A stretch of 64,000 nucleotides of DNA from Stappia sp. MMSF_3263 (GCF_030733745.1 NZ_JASHIK010000009.1:123772-187771); one strand, 5' to 3'. Shown: positions 8,557 to 15,728, counted from the first letter of the stretch. Made by a program: numbers and translations. Notes: generated by a model not told the origin, from the letters alone.

Positions 8557-10047
8557 ATGTTCGTCGAGCGACTGGCCGACCCTCCTCAGGGTGAAACCTA
8601 TCGAAAACTGCAACGTGCCCGCCAAGCCCTGATGGGGGTGGACGAGGCAGGTTTTCCCTGCTCTCCGGGCATGTTCGATGCCGGCGTGGTCTCCTTTGCT
8701 CATGGCGAGGGGGTGCGCCGTCCCTGGCACGGCGCGGTACGTGCGGCGCTGGGCGCGATCGCGGACGCGCATGGCAGTCCGATCGAGAACTACATGTTCC
8801 TGCGATCCTTTCCCGATCTGGAAACAGCGATCCGCGATGAATTCGTCCGCAACGGGGTTCCCGAAAGCTTTGCCGGCGAAGTCGTTCTCGATGCCGGCTC
8901 GACCCGGCTGATCGTCGCGGCCCTTGCGCTGGCGACCCGGGAGGGGGCGGAAGTCGTCACGGCTCCGGGCTTCTACCATCCGCTCGCCGGCTGGTGCGCC
9001 TATCTCCGGCGCACCCTGCATGTCGTGCCCGGCGAGCGCTCGCGCGACTACAAGCTGAGCGCCGAGGCGCTGGCGCGGTTCCTCGCCGGGCACCGGGCCG
9101 AGCTGCCACCGGTCCTGCTGCTGTTCAACCCGACCATGACAGGCGCGGTCTATTCCCGACCCGAGCTCGAGGCCATCGCCGACGTGCTGCTGACCCATGG
9201 CATGATCGCGCTCGAGGATGCGCTCTTCGCCGGGTCCGAGCATGATCCGGCGGCGCACCGGGCGCGGCTGGCGGCAACGCGGGCCGGGTCCCGCTGCCTG
9301 ACGGTCGCCGGCGCCAGCAAGCTGCATTGCCTTGCCAACCTGCGCATCGGCTGGGGCTGCGGGCCGGCCTGGATGATCGCGGCGCTGAAGGACTTCATCA
9401 CCTCCTCCTCCGCCAGCCTGCCGCATGTCGGCAAGGCGGCCGCGCTCGGCGCGCTGCAGGCGCCGGCACGCTTCATCCACCGCAATGTCGCGGAATGCCG
9501 CGACCGCATCGCCCTTGTGGAGGAACTTGTCGGCAGCCTCGATGCGCGTTTGCGCCGGGCGACGGGGAGCACCGCTCCGGTGGTCGAGATCGGCCATCCG
9601 GTCACTGCCGGCCATTCGTTGCTGATCGAGTTTCCGGGCCTTGAGGGGCATGCGGGGCCCGACGGCGCCGAGCTGGTCGACGGGGCCGACCTCACGTCCT
9701 TCTTCCTGCGCGAGGCCGGCGTCGCCTTCGCGCCCGCCCTGTCGCACGGCTTCGACGGGCTCAAGCTGCGCGCCAATGTCGCCTCGCTCGGCACCAGGCA
9801 CACATATGCGGCCTCGCGCGGCTTCGAGATCGATCCGCCCGCCGGCTGGGGCGATGCGCAGGAACGCGCCTTCGACGAAGGTTTCGCCAGGGGGCGGGAG
9901 GAGATCGCGGAGGCTTTCGCCGAGCGCATCGAGCCGGCCCTGCTGCGTCTGCTGACCCCGGCCCGCCCGGCGAGGGTGGCACGCCCCGCGCAGCGCCGCG
10001 AGAGGGTACCGGGCGATGGCGCCGCGCATGCGGGAGCCGTGTCATGA
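8557..10047 (+). CDS. Fold-type I PLP aminotransferase (class I/II-like)
   Basis: A 496-residue protein with an aminotransferase core. Visible elements are a DAGSTRLIVAALAL segment (cofactor phosphate region), LLFNPTMTGAVYSR (the NPxNPTG-like loop), and VAGASKLHCLANLRIGWG, whose Lys is the expected PLP Schiff-base lysine. The last 40 residues are a Pro/Arg-rich tail. The ATG at 8557 was chosen because the sequence before it is AT-rich promoter-like DNA. An in-frame GTG at 8509 and TTG at 8473 would lengthen the protein. Its stop overlaps the next start (ATGA). It is the first gene of the four-enzyme operon. The amino donor and acceptor are unknown. Confidence 0.8.
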   Translation: MFVERLADPPQGETYRKLQRARQALMGVDEAGFPCSPGMFDAGVVSFAHGEGVRRPWHGAVRAALGAIADAHGSPIENYMFLRSFPDLETAIRDEFVRNGVPESFAGEVVLDAGSTRLIVAALALATREGAEVVTAPGFYHPLAGWCAYLRRTLHVVPGERSRDYKLSAEALARFLAGHRAELPPVLLLFNPTMTGAVYSRPELEAIADVLLTHGMIALEDALFAGSEHDPAAHRARLAATRAGSRCLTVAGASKLHCLANLRIGWGCGPAWMIAALKDFITSSSASLPHVGKAAALGALQAPARFIHRNVAECRDRIALVEELVGSLDARLRRATGSTAPVVEIGHPVTAGHSLLIEFPGLEGHAGPDGAELVDGADLTSFFLREAGVAFAPALSHGFDGLKLRANVASLGTRHTYAASRGFEIDPPAGWGDAQERAFDEGFARGREEIAEAFAERIEPALLRLLTPARPARVARPAQRRERVPGDGAAHAGAVS

Positions 10048-11066
10048 CCGGCGCCGGCCTGCAGCGTCCGACCTCCGTTCCGTCACCGGCGCCGACCGGC
10101 TTGCTATGGCCTGACGTGCTGCCACGACGTGTCGCGGGGCTGCGCGGGCTCTTTGCTCACGGACAGGGCGAGCCCGCTGCCGGCCGTGCGCCACGCGCAC
10201 TTCTGGTCGATGTCTGGGGTGTCCTGACGGACGGGACGAGAGCCTTTCCCCGGGCGCTTGAGGCTGTTGCGACCGCCCGCGCCCTCGGGGTTCCGGTCGT
10301 GCTCGTCTCCAACACCTCGCGCCGCTCGGGTGAGCTTGCCGCGATGCTTGCGGTCCAGGGCATCGGCGAGACGCACTTCGATGCCATCGTCACCGGCGGC
10401 GAGCTGGCCTTCCACCACGTGCGGGCCTTGAGCGAACCGCGCCGGCTGCAGGGCAGTCCCCAGCTTCGCGCGCTGGTGCTCGGTCATCAGCCGGGCGGGC
10501 ACTGGGCGGCGGCGGCAGGGCTGGCGGAGACGGATGACCCGGATGCGGCCGACCTCGTCCTGGGCGTCGGCATTCTCGGCGAGCTCGACGGGGCTGTGCC
10601 CCTCGGGCAGGAGCGTCCCGATACGCCAACCCTTGAAATCCTGCGCCATGCCGCCGGCCGGCGGCTGCCGATGATCCTCACCAATGCCGACCGGCGGGTG
10701 CGCCTCGCCGGCCGCCTGTATGCCGGCATCGGAATACTCGCCGATGCCTACCGGGTGCCCGGCCAAGACCCGGCCGGGACGGTCAGTGTCTTCGGCAAGC
10801 CGGGGCGGGCGGTGTTCGACGCGGGCCTGGCGCTTGCCGGGCGGGTTCCCGCCGGCGAGGCGCTGATGATCGGCGACACGCTGACGACCGACATTGCGGG
10901 CGCCGCCGCGCTGGGCGCCCGGACACTACTGGTCAGCAAGGAAGGCTCGCATGCCGCCACCCTGCATCCGGGCCCGGGAGGCGCGCTCTGCGCCGGCGGG
11001 CTTGCCGGCCTTATCGAGGAAACGGGCATCAGGCCCGACCATGTCATGGAGGCGCTCAAATGGTAG
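10044..11066 (+). CDS. HAD-superfamily class IIA phosphatase (NagD/TIGR01459-like)
   Basis: A 340-residue protein. Residues 52-64 read ALLVDVWGVLTDG, the motif I of the class IIA HAD subgroup in which the second Asp is replaced by Trp (nucleophile Asp56). Motif II is VSNTS (88-92), motif III includes GKPG (251-254), and motif IV is IGDTLTTDIAG (277-285). An N-terminal extension of about 50 residues is Pro/Gly-rich. Family members dephosphorylate small phosphorylated metabolites. The start overlaps the aminotransferase stop by four bases and the end overlaps the next start by seven bases, so the three genes are translationally coupled. The substrate is unknown. Confidence 0.8.
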   Translation: MTGAGLQRPTSVPSPAPTGLLWPDVLPRRVAGLRGLFAHGQGEPAAGRAPRALLVDVWGVLTDGTRAFPRALEAVATARALGVPVVLVSNTSRRSGELAAMLAVQGIGETHFDAIVTGGELAFHHVRALSEPRRLQGSPQLRALVLGHQPGGHWAAAAGLAETDDPDAADLVLGVGILGELDGAVPLGQERPDTPTLEILRHAAGRRLPMILTNADRRVRLAGRLYAGIGILADAYRVPGQDPAGTVSVFGKPGRAVFDAGLALAGRVPAGEALMIGDTLTTDIAGAAALGARTLLVSKEGSHAATLHPGPGGALCAGGLAGLIEETGIRPDHVMEALKW

Positions 11067-12226
11067 ACCAGCATCCGCGTGCGACCGTTCTCGTCTTCGG
11101 CGCCGGCGTCATCGGCGGGCAGGTCTGCGACCTGCTGGCGCGCATGGACGATCGCTTTCGCATCGTCGTCGCCGCGCGCAACGCCGCCCGGCTCAACGAG
11201 CGGGCCAACCTGACCATCACCTCGGCGCTCTGTCTCGGCCACCAGCCGGATGTCGTCGCCGTCCCCTGCGACGTGACCCAGACCGACCGCTGCGCGGCGC
11301 TGATCGCGCAGGTCGATCCCGACATTGTCGTCAACGCCACCAGTGTGCAGACCTTCTGGCGCATCTCGCAGCTTCCCGGTGAGTGCCACAAGCGTCTCGA
11401 GCAGGCGAAGATCGGCCCCTGGCTGCCCAATCACCTGGCCACCGCGCGCGCTCTTATGCGGGCGATGCGCGCCGCCGGCAGCTCCGTGCCGGTCGTCAAC
11501 GCCTCCTTCCCCGACGCGGTCAATCCGGCGCTTGCCACCGTCGGTCTCGCGCCGCTGGTGGGTGGGGGCAACATCGCCAACATCGTGCCGACCCTGACCC
11601 GGGCCGCCGCCCGCCAGCTCGGCCGCGAGCGCACTGATCTTGATCTCGTCTTCGTCGCCCATCATGTCGCTTGCAACGCGATCTCCTCCCACGGATCTCC
11701 CGGCACCGCGCCCTACTGGCTGCGGGTGATGGACGGGGACCGCGAAGTGACCGATGAGCTCGACCATACGGCGCTGTTCGCCAGCGTCACCGGGGAGTTT
11801 CGCCGGGTGCGCGGCATTACCGGCCAGATCGTCGCCGCCTCCGGCGTCGCGGCGGTGGTCAGCGCGCTGGCCCGCGCCGATGGCGACCGGCTGATGCATG
11901 TGCCGGGGCCGAACGCGCTGCCCGGCGGCTACCCGGCCCGCGTGGGGCGCGGCCGGGTGGAGCTGGCGCTGCCGGAGGGTCTGGACCGGGACGATGCCAT
12001 CCGCGTCAATCTCGAAGGTCAGACGGTGGAAGGCATCACCGAGATCCGTCCGGACGGGACCATCGTCTATGGCGAGCCGGAAATGGCGGTCCTGCGCGAG
12101 GCGTTCGGCTATGATTGCGCCCGCATGCATGTCGACGAAGTCGACGACTGGGTCGGCGACCTGCAGGCCCGCTACACCGCCTATGCGGCCCGCCATGGCG
12201 TGCCGGTCGAGGGAGCGCGGGCATGA
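11060..12226 (+). CDS. Saccharopine dehydrogenase-like NAD(P)-dependent reductase
   Basis: A 388-residue protein opening with a Rossmann fold: ATVLVFGAGVIGGQVCDLL (glycine motif at residues 14-20), then an acidic strand and DPDIVVNATSVQTFW, and VVNASFPDAVNPAL. This is the saccharopine dehydrogenase/homospermidine-synthase-like group, which forms or cleaves a secondary amine between an amino acid and an oxo-acid or aldehyde. It begins seven bases inside the HAD gene and shares ATGA with the methyltransferase. In this operon it could join or reduce the product of the aminotransferase (inference). Specific substrates cannot be read from the sequence. Confidence 0.75.
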   Translation: MVDQHPRATVLVFGAGVIGGQVCDLLARMDDRFRIVVAARNAARLNERANLTITSALCLGHQPDVVAVPCDVTQTDRCAALIAQVDPDIVVNATSVQTFWRISQLPGECHKRLEQAKIGPWLPNHLATARALMRAMRAAGSSVPVVNASFPDAVNPALATVGLAPLVGGGNIANIVPTLTRAAARQLGRERTDLDLVFVAHHVACNAISSHGSPGTAPYWLRVMDGDREVTDELDHTALFASVTGEFRRVRGITGQIVAASGVAAVVSALARADGDRLMHVPGPNALPGGYPARVGRGRVELALPEGLDRDDAIRVNLEGQTVEGITEIRPDGTIVYGEPEMAVLREAFGYDCARMHVDEVDDWVGDLQARYTAYAARHGVPVEGARA

Positions 12227-12981
12227 ATTCCGCCGCCGAAAGCCGCAAGGACCTGCCGTCCGGAGCCGTGGGCGAAAGCCTGGTCACCGCCAATCGGCGC
12301 GGCCGCACGACGACGCGTCTGAACGAGATCAACGCCCGCTTCGCGCAGCTTGCCGGCGAGGCGAGGCTTCCGGTTCTCGATCTCGGCTGCGCCTTCGGGG
12401 TCGCCGCCCATGCGGCGCTGGCGGCCGGCGCCACGGTGATCGCCAACGACATCGATCCCCTCCACCTGGAGGAGACGGCGCGCAACGCGCCGCCGGGCAC
12501 GAGCGACCGGCTTCGGCTTGCTCCCGGCGCATTTCCGGCCGGGCTCGATTTCGATGATGGCAGCCTTGCCCTCGTCCATGCGTCCAACCTGCTCAATTTC
12601 CTCAAGGGTGAGGAGATCGACGCCGGGTTCGCCAGCATCTTTCGCTGGCTGGCGCCGGGTGGCCGGTTCCTGTCCATGTCGGGGTCGCCCTATTCGGCCA
12701 ATATTCGCGGTTTCATTCCCGCTTACGAGGCCAATGTCGCGGCCGGTCTCGACTGGCCCGGCGAATGCCATGACCTGCATGCCCGTTCGGACGACCCGAC
12801 AATCGCCGAACTGCCGGATTTCCTGCACCTGCTCGATCCCGCCGTGCTGTCGCGCTCGGCGCGCGAGGCCGGCCTCGAGGTCGAGGAGGCGCAGTTCTTC
12901 AACCGGGCCGGGACGCCCGACTACATCGCGCTCGACGGGCGCGAGAATGTCGTGTTCGTCGCCCGCAAACCTTTGTTGTGA
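12223..12981 (+). CDS. Class I SAM-dependent methyltransferase, last enzyme of the operon
   Basis: A 252-residue soluble protein. Motif I is VLDLGCAFGVAAHAAL (51-66), followed by an acidic ND-IDP turn that should bind the ribose, and GGRFLSMSGSPY after the fourth strand. The start (ATGA with the previous stop) was chosen over an upstream in-frame ATG that would overlap the reductase by more than 100 bp. The stop is only 20 bp before the tRNA-like gene, so the RNA is probably on the same transcript. The target is unknown; a small amino-acid metabolite fits the neighbourhood (inference). Confidence 0.78.
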   Translation: MNSAAESRKDLPSGAVGESLVTANRRGRTTTRLNEINARFAQLAGEARLPVLDLGCAFGVAAHAALAAGATVIANDIDPLHLEETARNAPPGTSDRLRLAPGAFPAGLDFDDGSLALVHASNLLNFLKGEEIDAGFASIFRWLAPGGRFLSMSGSPYSANIRGFIPAYEANVAAGLDWPGECHDLHARSDDPTIAELPDFLHLLDPAVLSRSAREAGLEVEEAQFFNRAGTPDYIALDGRENVVFVARKPLL

Positions 12982-13001
12982 AACAGAAAAGGTTCACGAA
13001 T

Positions 13002-13189
13002 GCATCCGTAGCTTAACCGGTGAAATGCTGCAGCGGAACGCCTGGAAGGCCTGGCGACTGGGGAATGATTTCACCAGGGCATCGTCATTCCACCCCGACC
13101 CGGATCCCGGAACGGCGGACTAAATGCGGCTTAAGAGCACCAGCTTTGGGAGTTGGTAGGTGCGGGTTCGAGTCCCGTCGGGTGCGCCA
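13002..13189 (+). tRNA. tRNA-like gene: Arg-type body, UGG anticodon, ~110-nt D-loop insertion
   Basis: The acceptor arms GCATCCG (13002-13008) and CGGGTGC (13179-13185) pair over seven positions (one G-U), followed by discriminator G and encoded CCA. D-stem GCTT (13011-13014) pairs with GAGC (13135-13138). The anticodon stem CCAGC/GTTGG encloses TTTGGGA, giving anticodon UGG (13147-13149). The T-arm is GCGGG-TTCGAGT-CCCGT. Acceptor, G73 and the TAGC start are tRNA-Arg-like; bacterial tRNA-Pro normally has C1-G72 and A73. The D-loop, AACCGGT...TTAA, holds an insertion (about 13022-13130). This closes with GCTGCA/TGCGGC (13027-13032/13125-13130) and contains a hairpin at 13060-13094. A T6 run follows. 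It is either a functional specialised tRNA or an interrupted pseudogene. Confidence 0.72.
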
Positions 13190-13224
13190 TTTTTTCCGGC
13201 ATTGCCGCCGGAACCAGGACTATG

Positions 13225-13253
13225 CGGGCCGGCCGTCATGCGCGGCCGGCCCG
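13225..13253 (+). promoter_or_regulatory. Strong 11-bp hairpin in the leader of the CCA-rich gene
   Basis: CGGGCCGGCCG (13225-13235) and CGGCCGGCCCG (13243-13253) are perfect complements around a seven-base loop. The hairpin sits between the tRNA-like gene and the small CCA-rich ORF, 72 bp before its ATG. There is no T-tract directly after it. It could separate the RNA gene from the mRNA (processing site), act as an attenuator, or protect the 5' end. Its role is not determinable from sequence. Confidence 0.55.
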
Positions 13254-13308
13254 TGGGGTTTCCCGGCCATTGCCGGTCGAGACCCGGAGATTTCCAGCCA
13301 TGGAAAGG

Positions 13309-13319
13309 AAAGGAGGTGA
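13309..13319 (+). promoter_or_regulatory. Near-perfect Shine-Dalgarno of the CCA-rich gene
   Basis: AAAGGAGGTGA matches the full anti-Shine-Dalgarno complement and lies five bases (AAATC) before the ATG at 13325. It is the strongest ribosome-binding site I noticed in the window. It decides the start of the small ORF and implies high translation, which argues against that ORF being a chance frame. Confidence 0.85.
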
Positions 13320-13324
13320 AAATC

Positions 13325-13666
13325 ATGGACAAAGTGATGGCCATTCGCGAGATCAAGGCCGCGCTCGCACTGACGAGCTCGCGTCTCTCCGAAACCGCTG
13401 CTCCAATGGCGCAGCGATCCGTGCCAGCGTCTGGCTTGCCAGCCGCGATGCCAAAACTGGCTGCTCCACCCGCTGTTCCAGCGGGCAAGGGCGTGCCAGC
13501 CGGTGCTCCACCGCTTGGCGTGCCACTGAGCGTACCAGCTGCAGATCTTGATGATCTGTCGGTACCAGCGGCGCATCCACTGGCGCGTGATGCGGCGCCA
13601 ATCGCCAGCGCGGCACCAGTCGTCGCCGGCGCACTCGCCAGGTTCGAAGCCGTTCCAGCCCGCTGA
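13325..13666 (+). CDS. Small 113-codon protein with CCA-restricted 'proline' positions
   Basis: Residues 1-25 form a plain helix-like head, MDKVMAIREIKAALAL, without prolines. The remaining 88 residues are rich in Ala, Val, Leu and Gly. There are 17 proline codons, of which 15 are CCA (residues 27, 34, 39, 43, 48, 52, 58, 62, 67, 71, 81, 85, 92, 98, 111), one CCC (49) and one CCG (63). Both exceptions directly follow a CCA. The CCA codons recur mostly every 4-6 residues. The tRNA-like gene upstream has the matching UGG anticodon. If CCA is read as an Arg-like residue, the protein becomes strongly cationic and possibly helical (inference). Otherwise it is an Ala/Pro-rich low-complexity protein. 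Other codons are also less GC-biased than in its neighbours. No family is recognised. Confidence 0.75.
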   Translation: MDKVMAIREIKAALALTSSRLSETAAPMAQRSVPASGLPAAMPKLAAPPAVPAGKGVPAGAPPLGVPLSVPAADLDDLSVPAAHPLARDAAPIASAAPVVAGALARFEAVPAR

Positions 13667-13745
13667 TCGCAGGCAGGCGGAAGACGGTGGCCCTGCCGCC
13701 CGGACCCGCCGCACCGGAACGCTTTCGGATTACGGACGTGCACAT

Positions 13746-13781
13746 GATGCCCTGGAAAGATGCCCTGGAAATGATGCCCTG
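13746..13781 (+). repeat. 13-bp tandem repeat, 2.7 copies
   Basis: GATGCCCTGGAAA occurs at 13746-13758 and again directly at 13759-13771. After one extra T, GATGCCCTG follows at 13773-13781. It lies in the 178-bp gap between the CCA-rich gene and the convergent ArgRS-like gene. It may be slippage debris or a protein-binding array; no coding role is evident. Confidence 0.7.
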
Positions 13782-13793
13782 TAGAACACGGCG

Positions 13794-13827
13794 CCGCGGG
13801 AGGCAGGCCTTTGGGCCGCTTCCGCGG
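13794..13827. terminator. Long hairpin between the convergent CCA-rich and ArgRS-like genes
   Basis: CCGCGGGAG pairs with CTTCCGCGG (13794-13802 with 13819-13827, one G-U). The stem is extended by GGCC/GGCC with small bulges around a TTT loop. It sits between two convergent genes, so it is probably a bidirectional transcription barrier. There is no T-tract, so it would rely on stem stability or Rho. Confidence 0.5.
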
Positions 13828-13844
13828 TCGCCTCGTCGCGCGGG

Positions 13845-15728
13845 TCAGTGCCGCCCCGTATCTTGAGGCCCCTGCCTGACACTGGCACCTGAAACCGGCT
13901 GCTGCGCGCGGTCCTGTCCGGCGCGGCCGGGTTCCCCGTCACCACCGCCGATCCCCAGGACCGCGAGCCCCGCGGCCGTCAGCCGGGCGAGAACGCCCCG
14001 CGCCATCTCCTCCCCCGTCCGATCCCGGTTTCCCGTCTCCTCCCCCGGCTCGGCAAGCCGCTGAAGGAACCGCGCCACCGCCACCGGATCGTCGCGCTCG
14101 CACGCCTGCAGCACGACCCGGCGCAGCCGTTCGCCTTGCAAGAGCGCGAAGCGTGCCTCGGGCGTCGTCGTGTTTCCTCCGGCAGCACCCCCGCTGCCAC
14201 TGGCGGCAAGACGCGCCACTGCCCATCCTGGGTTCGCTGCCCCGTCGGCGAGTGCGGCCAGGTCGATGTCGAGCGTCGTGCCGGTCTCGGCAAGGAGAAA
14301 GGGGAGAAGCGCGGCCGCCACGAGTGCCATTCGCCGGCTCGCCGGAGACAGGACGGCAAGGTCGGCGGGCATGGCGCGCTCGAGCGCGTCGATCAGGTCG
14401 TCGATCAGGATCGCGTTGCCGGCGCTTGATTTCATGTCGGAGCCGGCGACGCGAACCAGCTGGTGCGCCACCATCCGATAGTGGTCGAACAGCGTGCCCG
14501 CGCCAAGCCGGCGCAGGGTTTCGATGCGGATTTCCGAGGAGACCAGCCATTCCTCGCCCATCACATGGATCAAGCGGTCGGGCATCTCGTCCGGTTTCGC
14601 ACCCGCCGCCAGCGCCTCGTCCCGCCACAGGACGAGGGCACGCAGGTGTTCGGTGGCGAAGCCGTCGCTGCGGGTCAGGGGGCAGCGCGGATAGTCCTCG
14701 CGCCCGGTCTCAAGGACGATGCCGGCCGCGTCGGCGCTGCCGAGCCCGGCGCTCAGGATCTCCGTGCCCAGCCGCGCGCATCCGGGCACCGCGGCGGATT
14801 CCAGCAAGGTCCGGTCGAAGCCGATGCCAAGCCGGCTCAGTGTTTTCGCCTGGTCACCCAGAACCCGTTCGATCATCCGCCGCCACAAGGCGAGTGTCGC
14901 GGGGTCTTGCCCCCTCCACCGCGCCAGGACATCGTCGGCGGCATCGCCGTTCACCGTCAGTTCGCGGGCGATCGGCTGGTCGGCGAGCGCCACCTCTCCC
15001 TCGCCCTGGCCTTGGCGATGATCCTGACCACGGCCCGGGTCGGCCTGTTCGGCCTGTCTGGTCTGTCCGGCCTGTGCGGCGACATAGGCGCCGTAGAGCC
15101 CGCCGAGGTCGCGGTCGAGCCGTGTCGGGCGCGCCAGCAGCTCCTCCGCACCGGCCGCGATCAGCCCGGCCATCGCCTCGGCGATGTTGCGACCGATGTC
15201 GCAGACGACGCTTTGCCGGACAACGCTTGCGCCGCGGGCCTGCCACAGGCTGGCGAGCGCGTGGCCGAGCGCTGCGTTGCGCAAATGCCCCACATGCAGG
15301 GCCTTGTTGGCGTTGGGGTCGAGAAAATCGACGGAGATCCGCATGCCCTTGGCCGTCGCGGAAAGGCGCAGCGGGTCGGCGGGATCGGCCCGCAAGCCGG
15401 CCAGCAAGGCGTCGAACACGGCGGCGGCAAAGCGCAGCGTCAGCCGGTTGCCGGAAAGCCTTGCGCTCTCCACCAGCGGATCTGCCTCGACCTCGGCAAG
15501 CACCGCCCTGCCTGTCGCCTTGTCGAGCCGGCCGCGAAAGATCACCGACCCGTCGGCGGCGCCTTGGGGGCTCCGGCGGAAATCCGTCTGGCGGTCGATG
15601 CCGGGCGCGACCCGGTCGAGCAGGGTCTCGATCCGTGCGCTCAGGTCGCCGGGAAGAAGGCGTGCGGGCAAAGCGTGCCCGGGAACGGGCGCCTCGGGTC
15701 CGGCTTCCGGTGTCGTGTCGCTTCGCAT
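13845..15728 (-). CDS. Divergent arginyl-tRNA synthetase paralogue
   Basis: A 627-residue class I synthetase of the ArgRS type. The N-terminal part (about 20-115) corresponds to the ArgRS add-on domain that contacts the tRNA D-loop. Then come DPNANKALHVGHLRNAALGH with the HIGH-box HVGH at 145-148, GFDRTLLES, an LTRSDG segment at 351-356, HVMGEEW, and a KMSKS-equivalent loop degraded to DMKSSAGN (431-438). A shortened DALR-type anticodon-binding region follows to about residue 593, then a 30-residue Gln/Gly tail. A low-complexity Gln/Gly insertion occupies 217-249. ArgRS normally needs C35 and A20 of its tRNA, which the neighbouring tRNA-like gene lacks. The substrate amino acid is unknown. 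It is presumably not the housekeeping argS. Confidence 0.85.
   Translation of the reverse strand: MRSDTTPEAGPEAPVPGHALPARLLPGDLSARIETLLDRVAPGIDRQTDFRRSPQGAADGSVIFRGRLDKATGRAVLAEVEADPLVESARLSGNRLTLRFAAAVFDALLAGLRADPADPLRLSATAKGMRISVDFLDPNANKALHVGHLRNAALGHALASLWQARGASVVRQSVVCDIGRNIAEAMAGLIAAGAEELLARPTRLDRDLGGLYGAYVAAQAGQTRQAEQADPGRGQDHRQGQGEGEVALADQPIARELTVNGDAADDVLARWRGQDPATLALWRRMIERVLGDQAKTLSRLGIGFDRTLLESAAVPGCARLGTEILSAGLGSADAAGIVLETGREDYPRCPLTRSDGFATEHLRALVLWRDEALAAGAKPDEMPDRLIHVMGEEWLVSSEIRIETLRRLGAGTLFDHYRMVAHQLVRVAGSDMKSSAGNAILIDDLIDALERAMPADLAVLSPASRRMALVAAALLPFLLAETGTTLDIDLAALADGAANPGWAVARLAASGSGGAAGGNTTTPEARFALLQGERLRRVVLQACERDDPVAVARFLQRLAEPGEETGNRDRTGEEMARGVLARLTAAGLAVLGIGGGDGEPGRAGQDRAQQPVSGASVRQGPQDTGRH
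15040..15075 (-). repeat. Four 9-bp tandem repeats inside the ArgRS-like gene
   Basis: On the plus strand TCGGCCTGT is repeated at 15040 and 15049, with degenerate copies CTGGTCTGT and CCGGCCTGT at 15058 and 15067. In the protein this encodes the QAGQTRQAEQA stretch of the low-complexity insertion. It marks recent expansion by slippage in a surface loop. Confidence 0.7.

Noticed and set aside
7249..10029. Long open minus-strand frame of over 900 codons across the dipeptidase and aminotransferase
   Set aside because: Only the part up to 8304 has M19 motifs and a ribosome-binding site; the rest is antisense to a clear aminotransferase and is an effect of high GC.
13002..13189. Group I intron or permuted tmRNA as an explanation of the interrupted tRNA
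   Set aside because: The insertion is about 110 nt and in the D-loop, whereas known bacterial tRNA group I introns are over 200 nt and in the anticodon loop. A tmRNA lacks an anticodon arm and would carry a tag ORF.
13114..13189. An uninterrupted tRNA using a 5' end just before the anticodon arm
   Set aside because: No sequence within normal distance pairs with the CGGGTGC acceptor arm; only GCATCCG at 13002 does.
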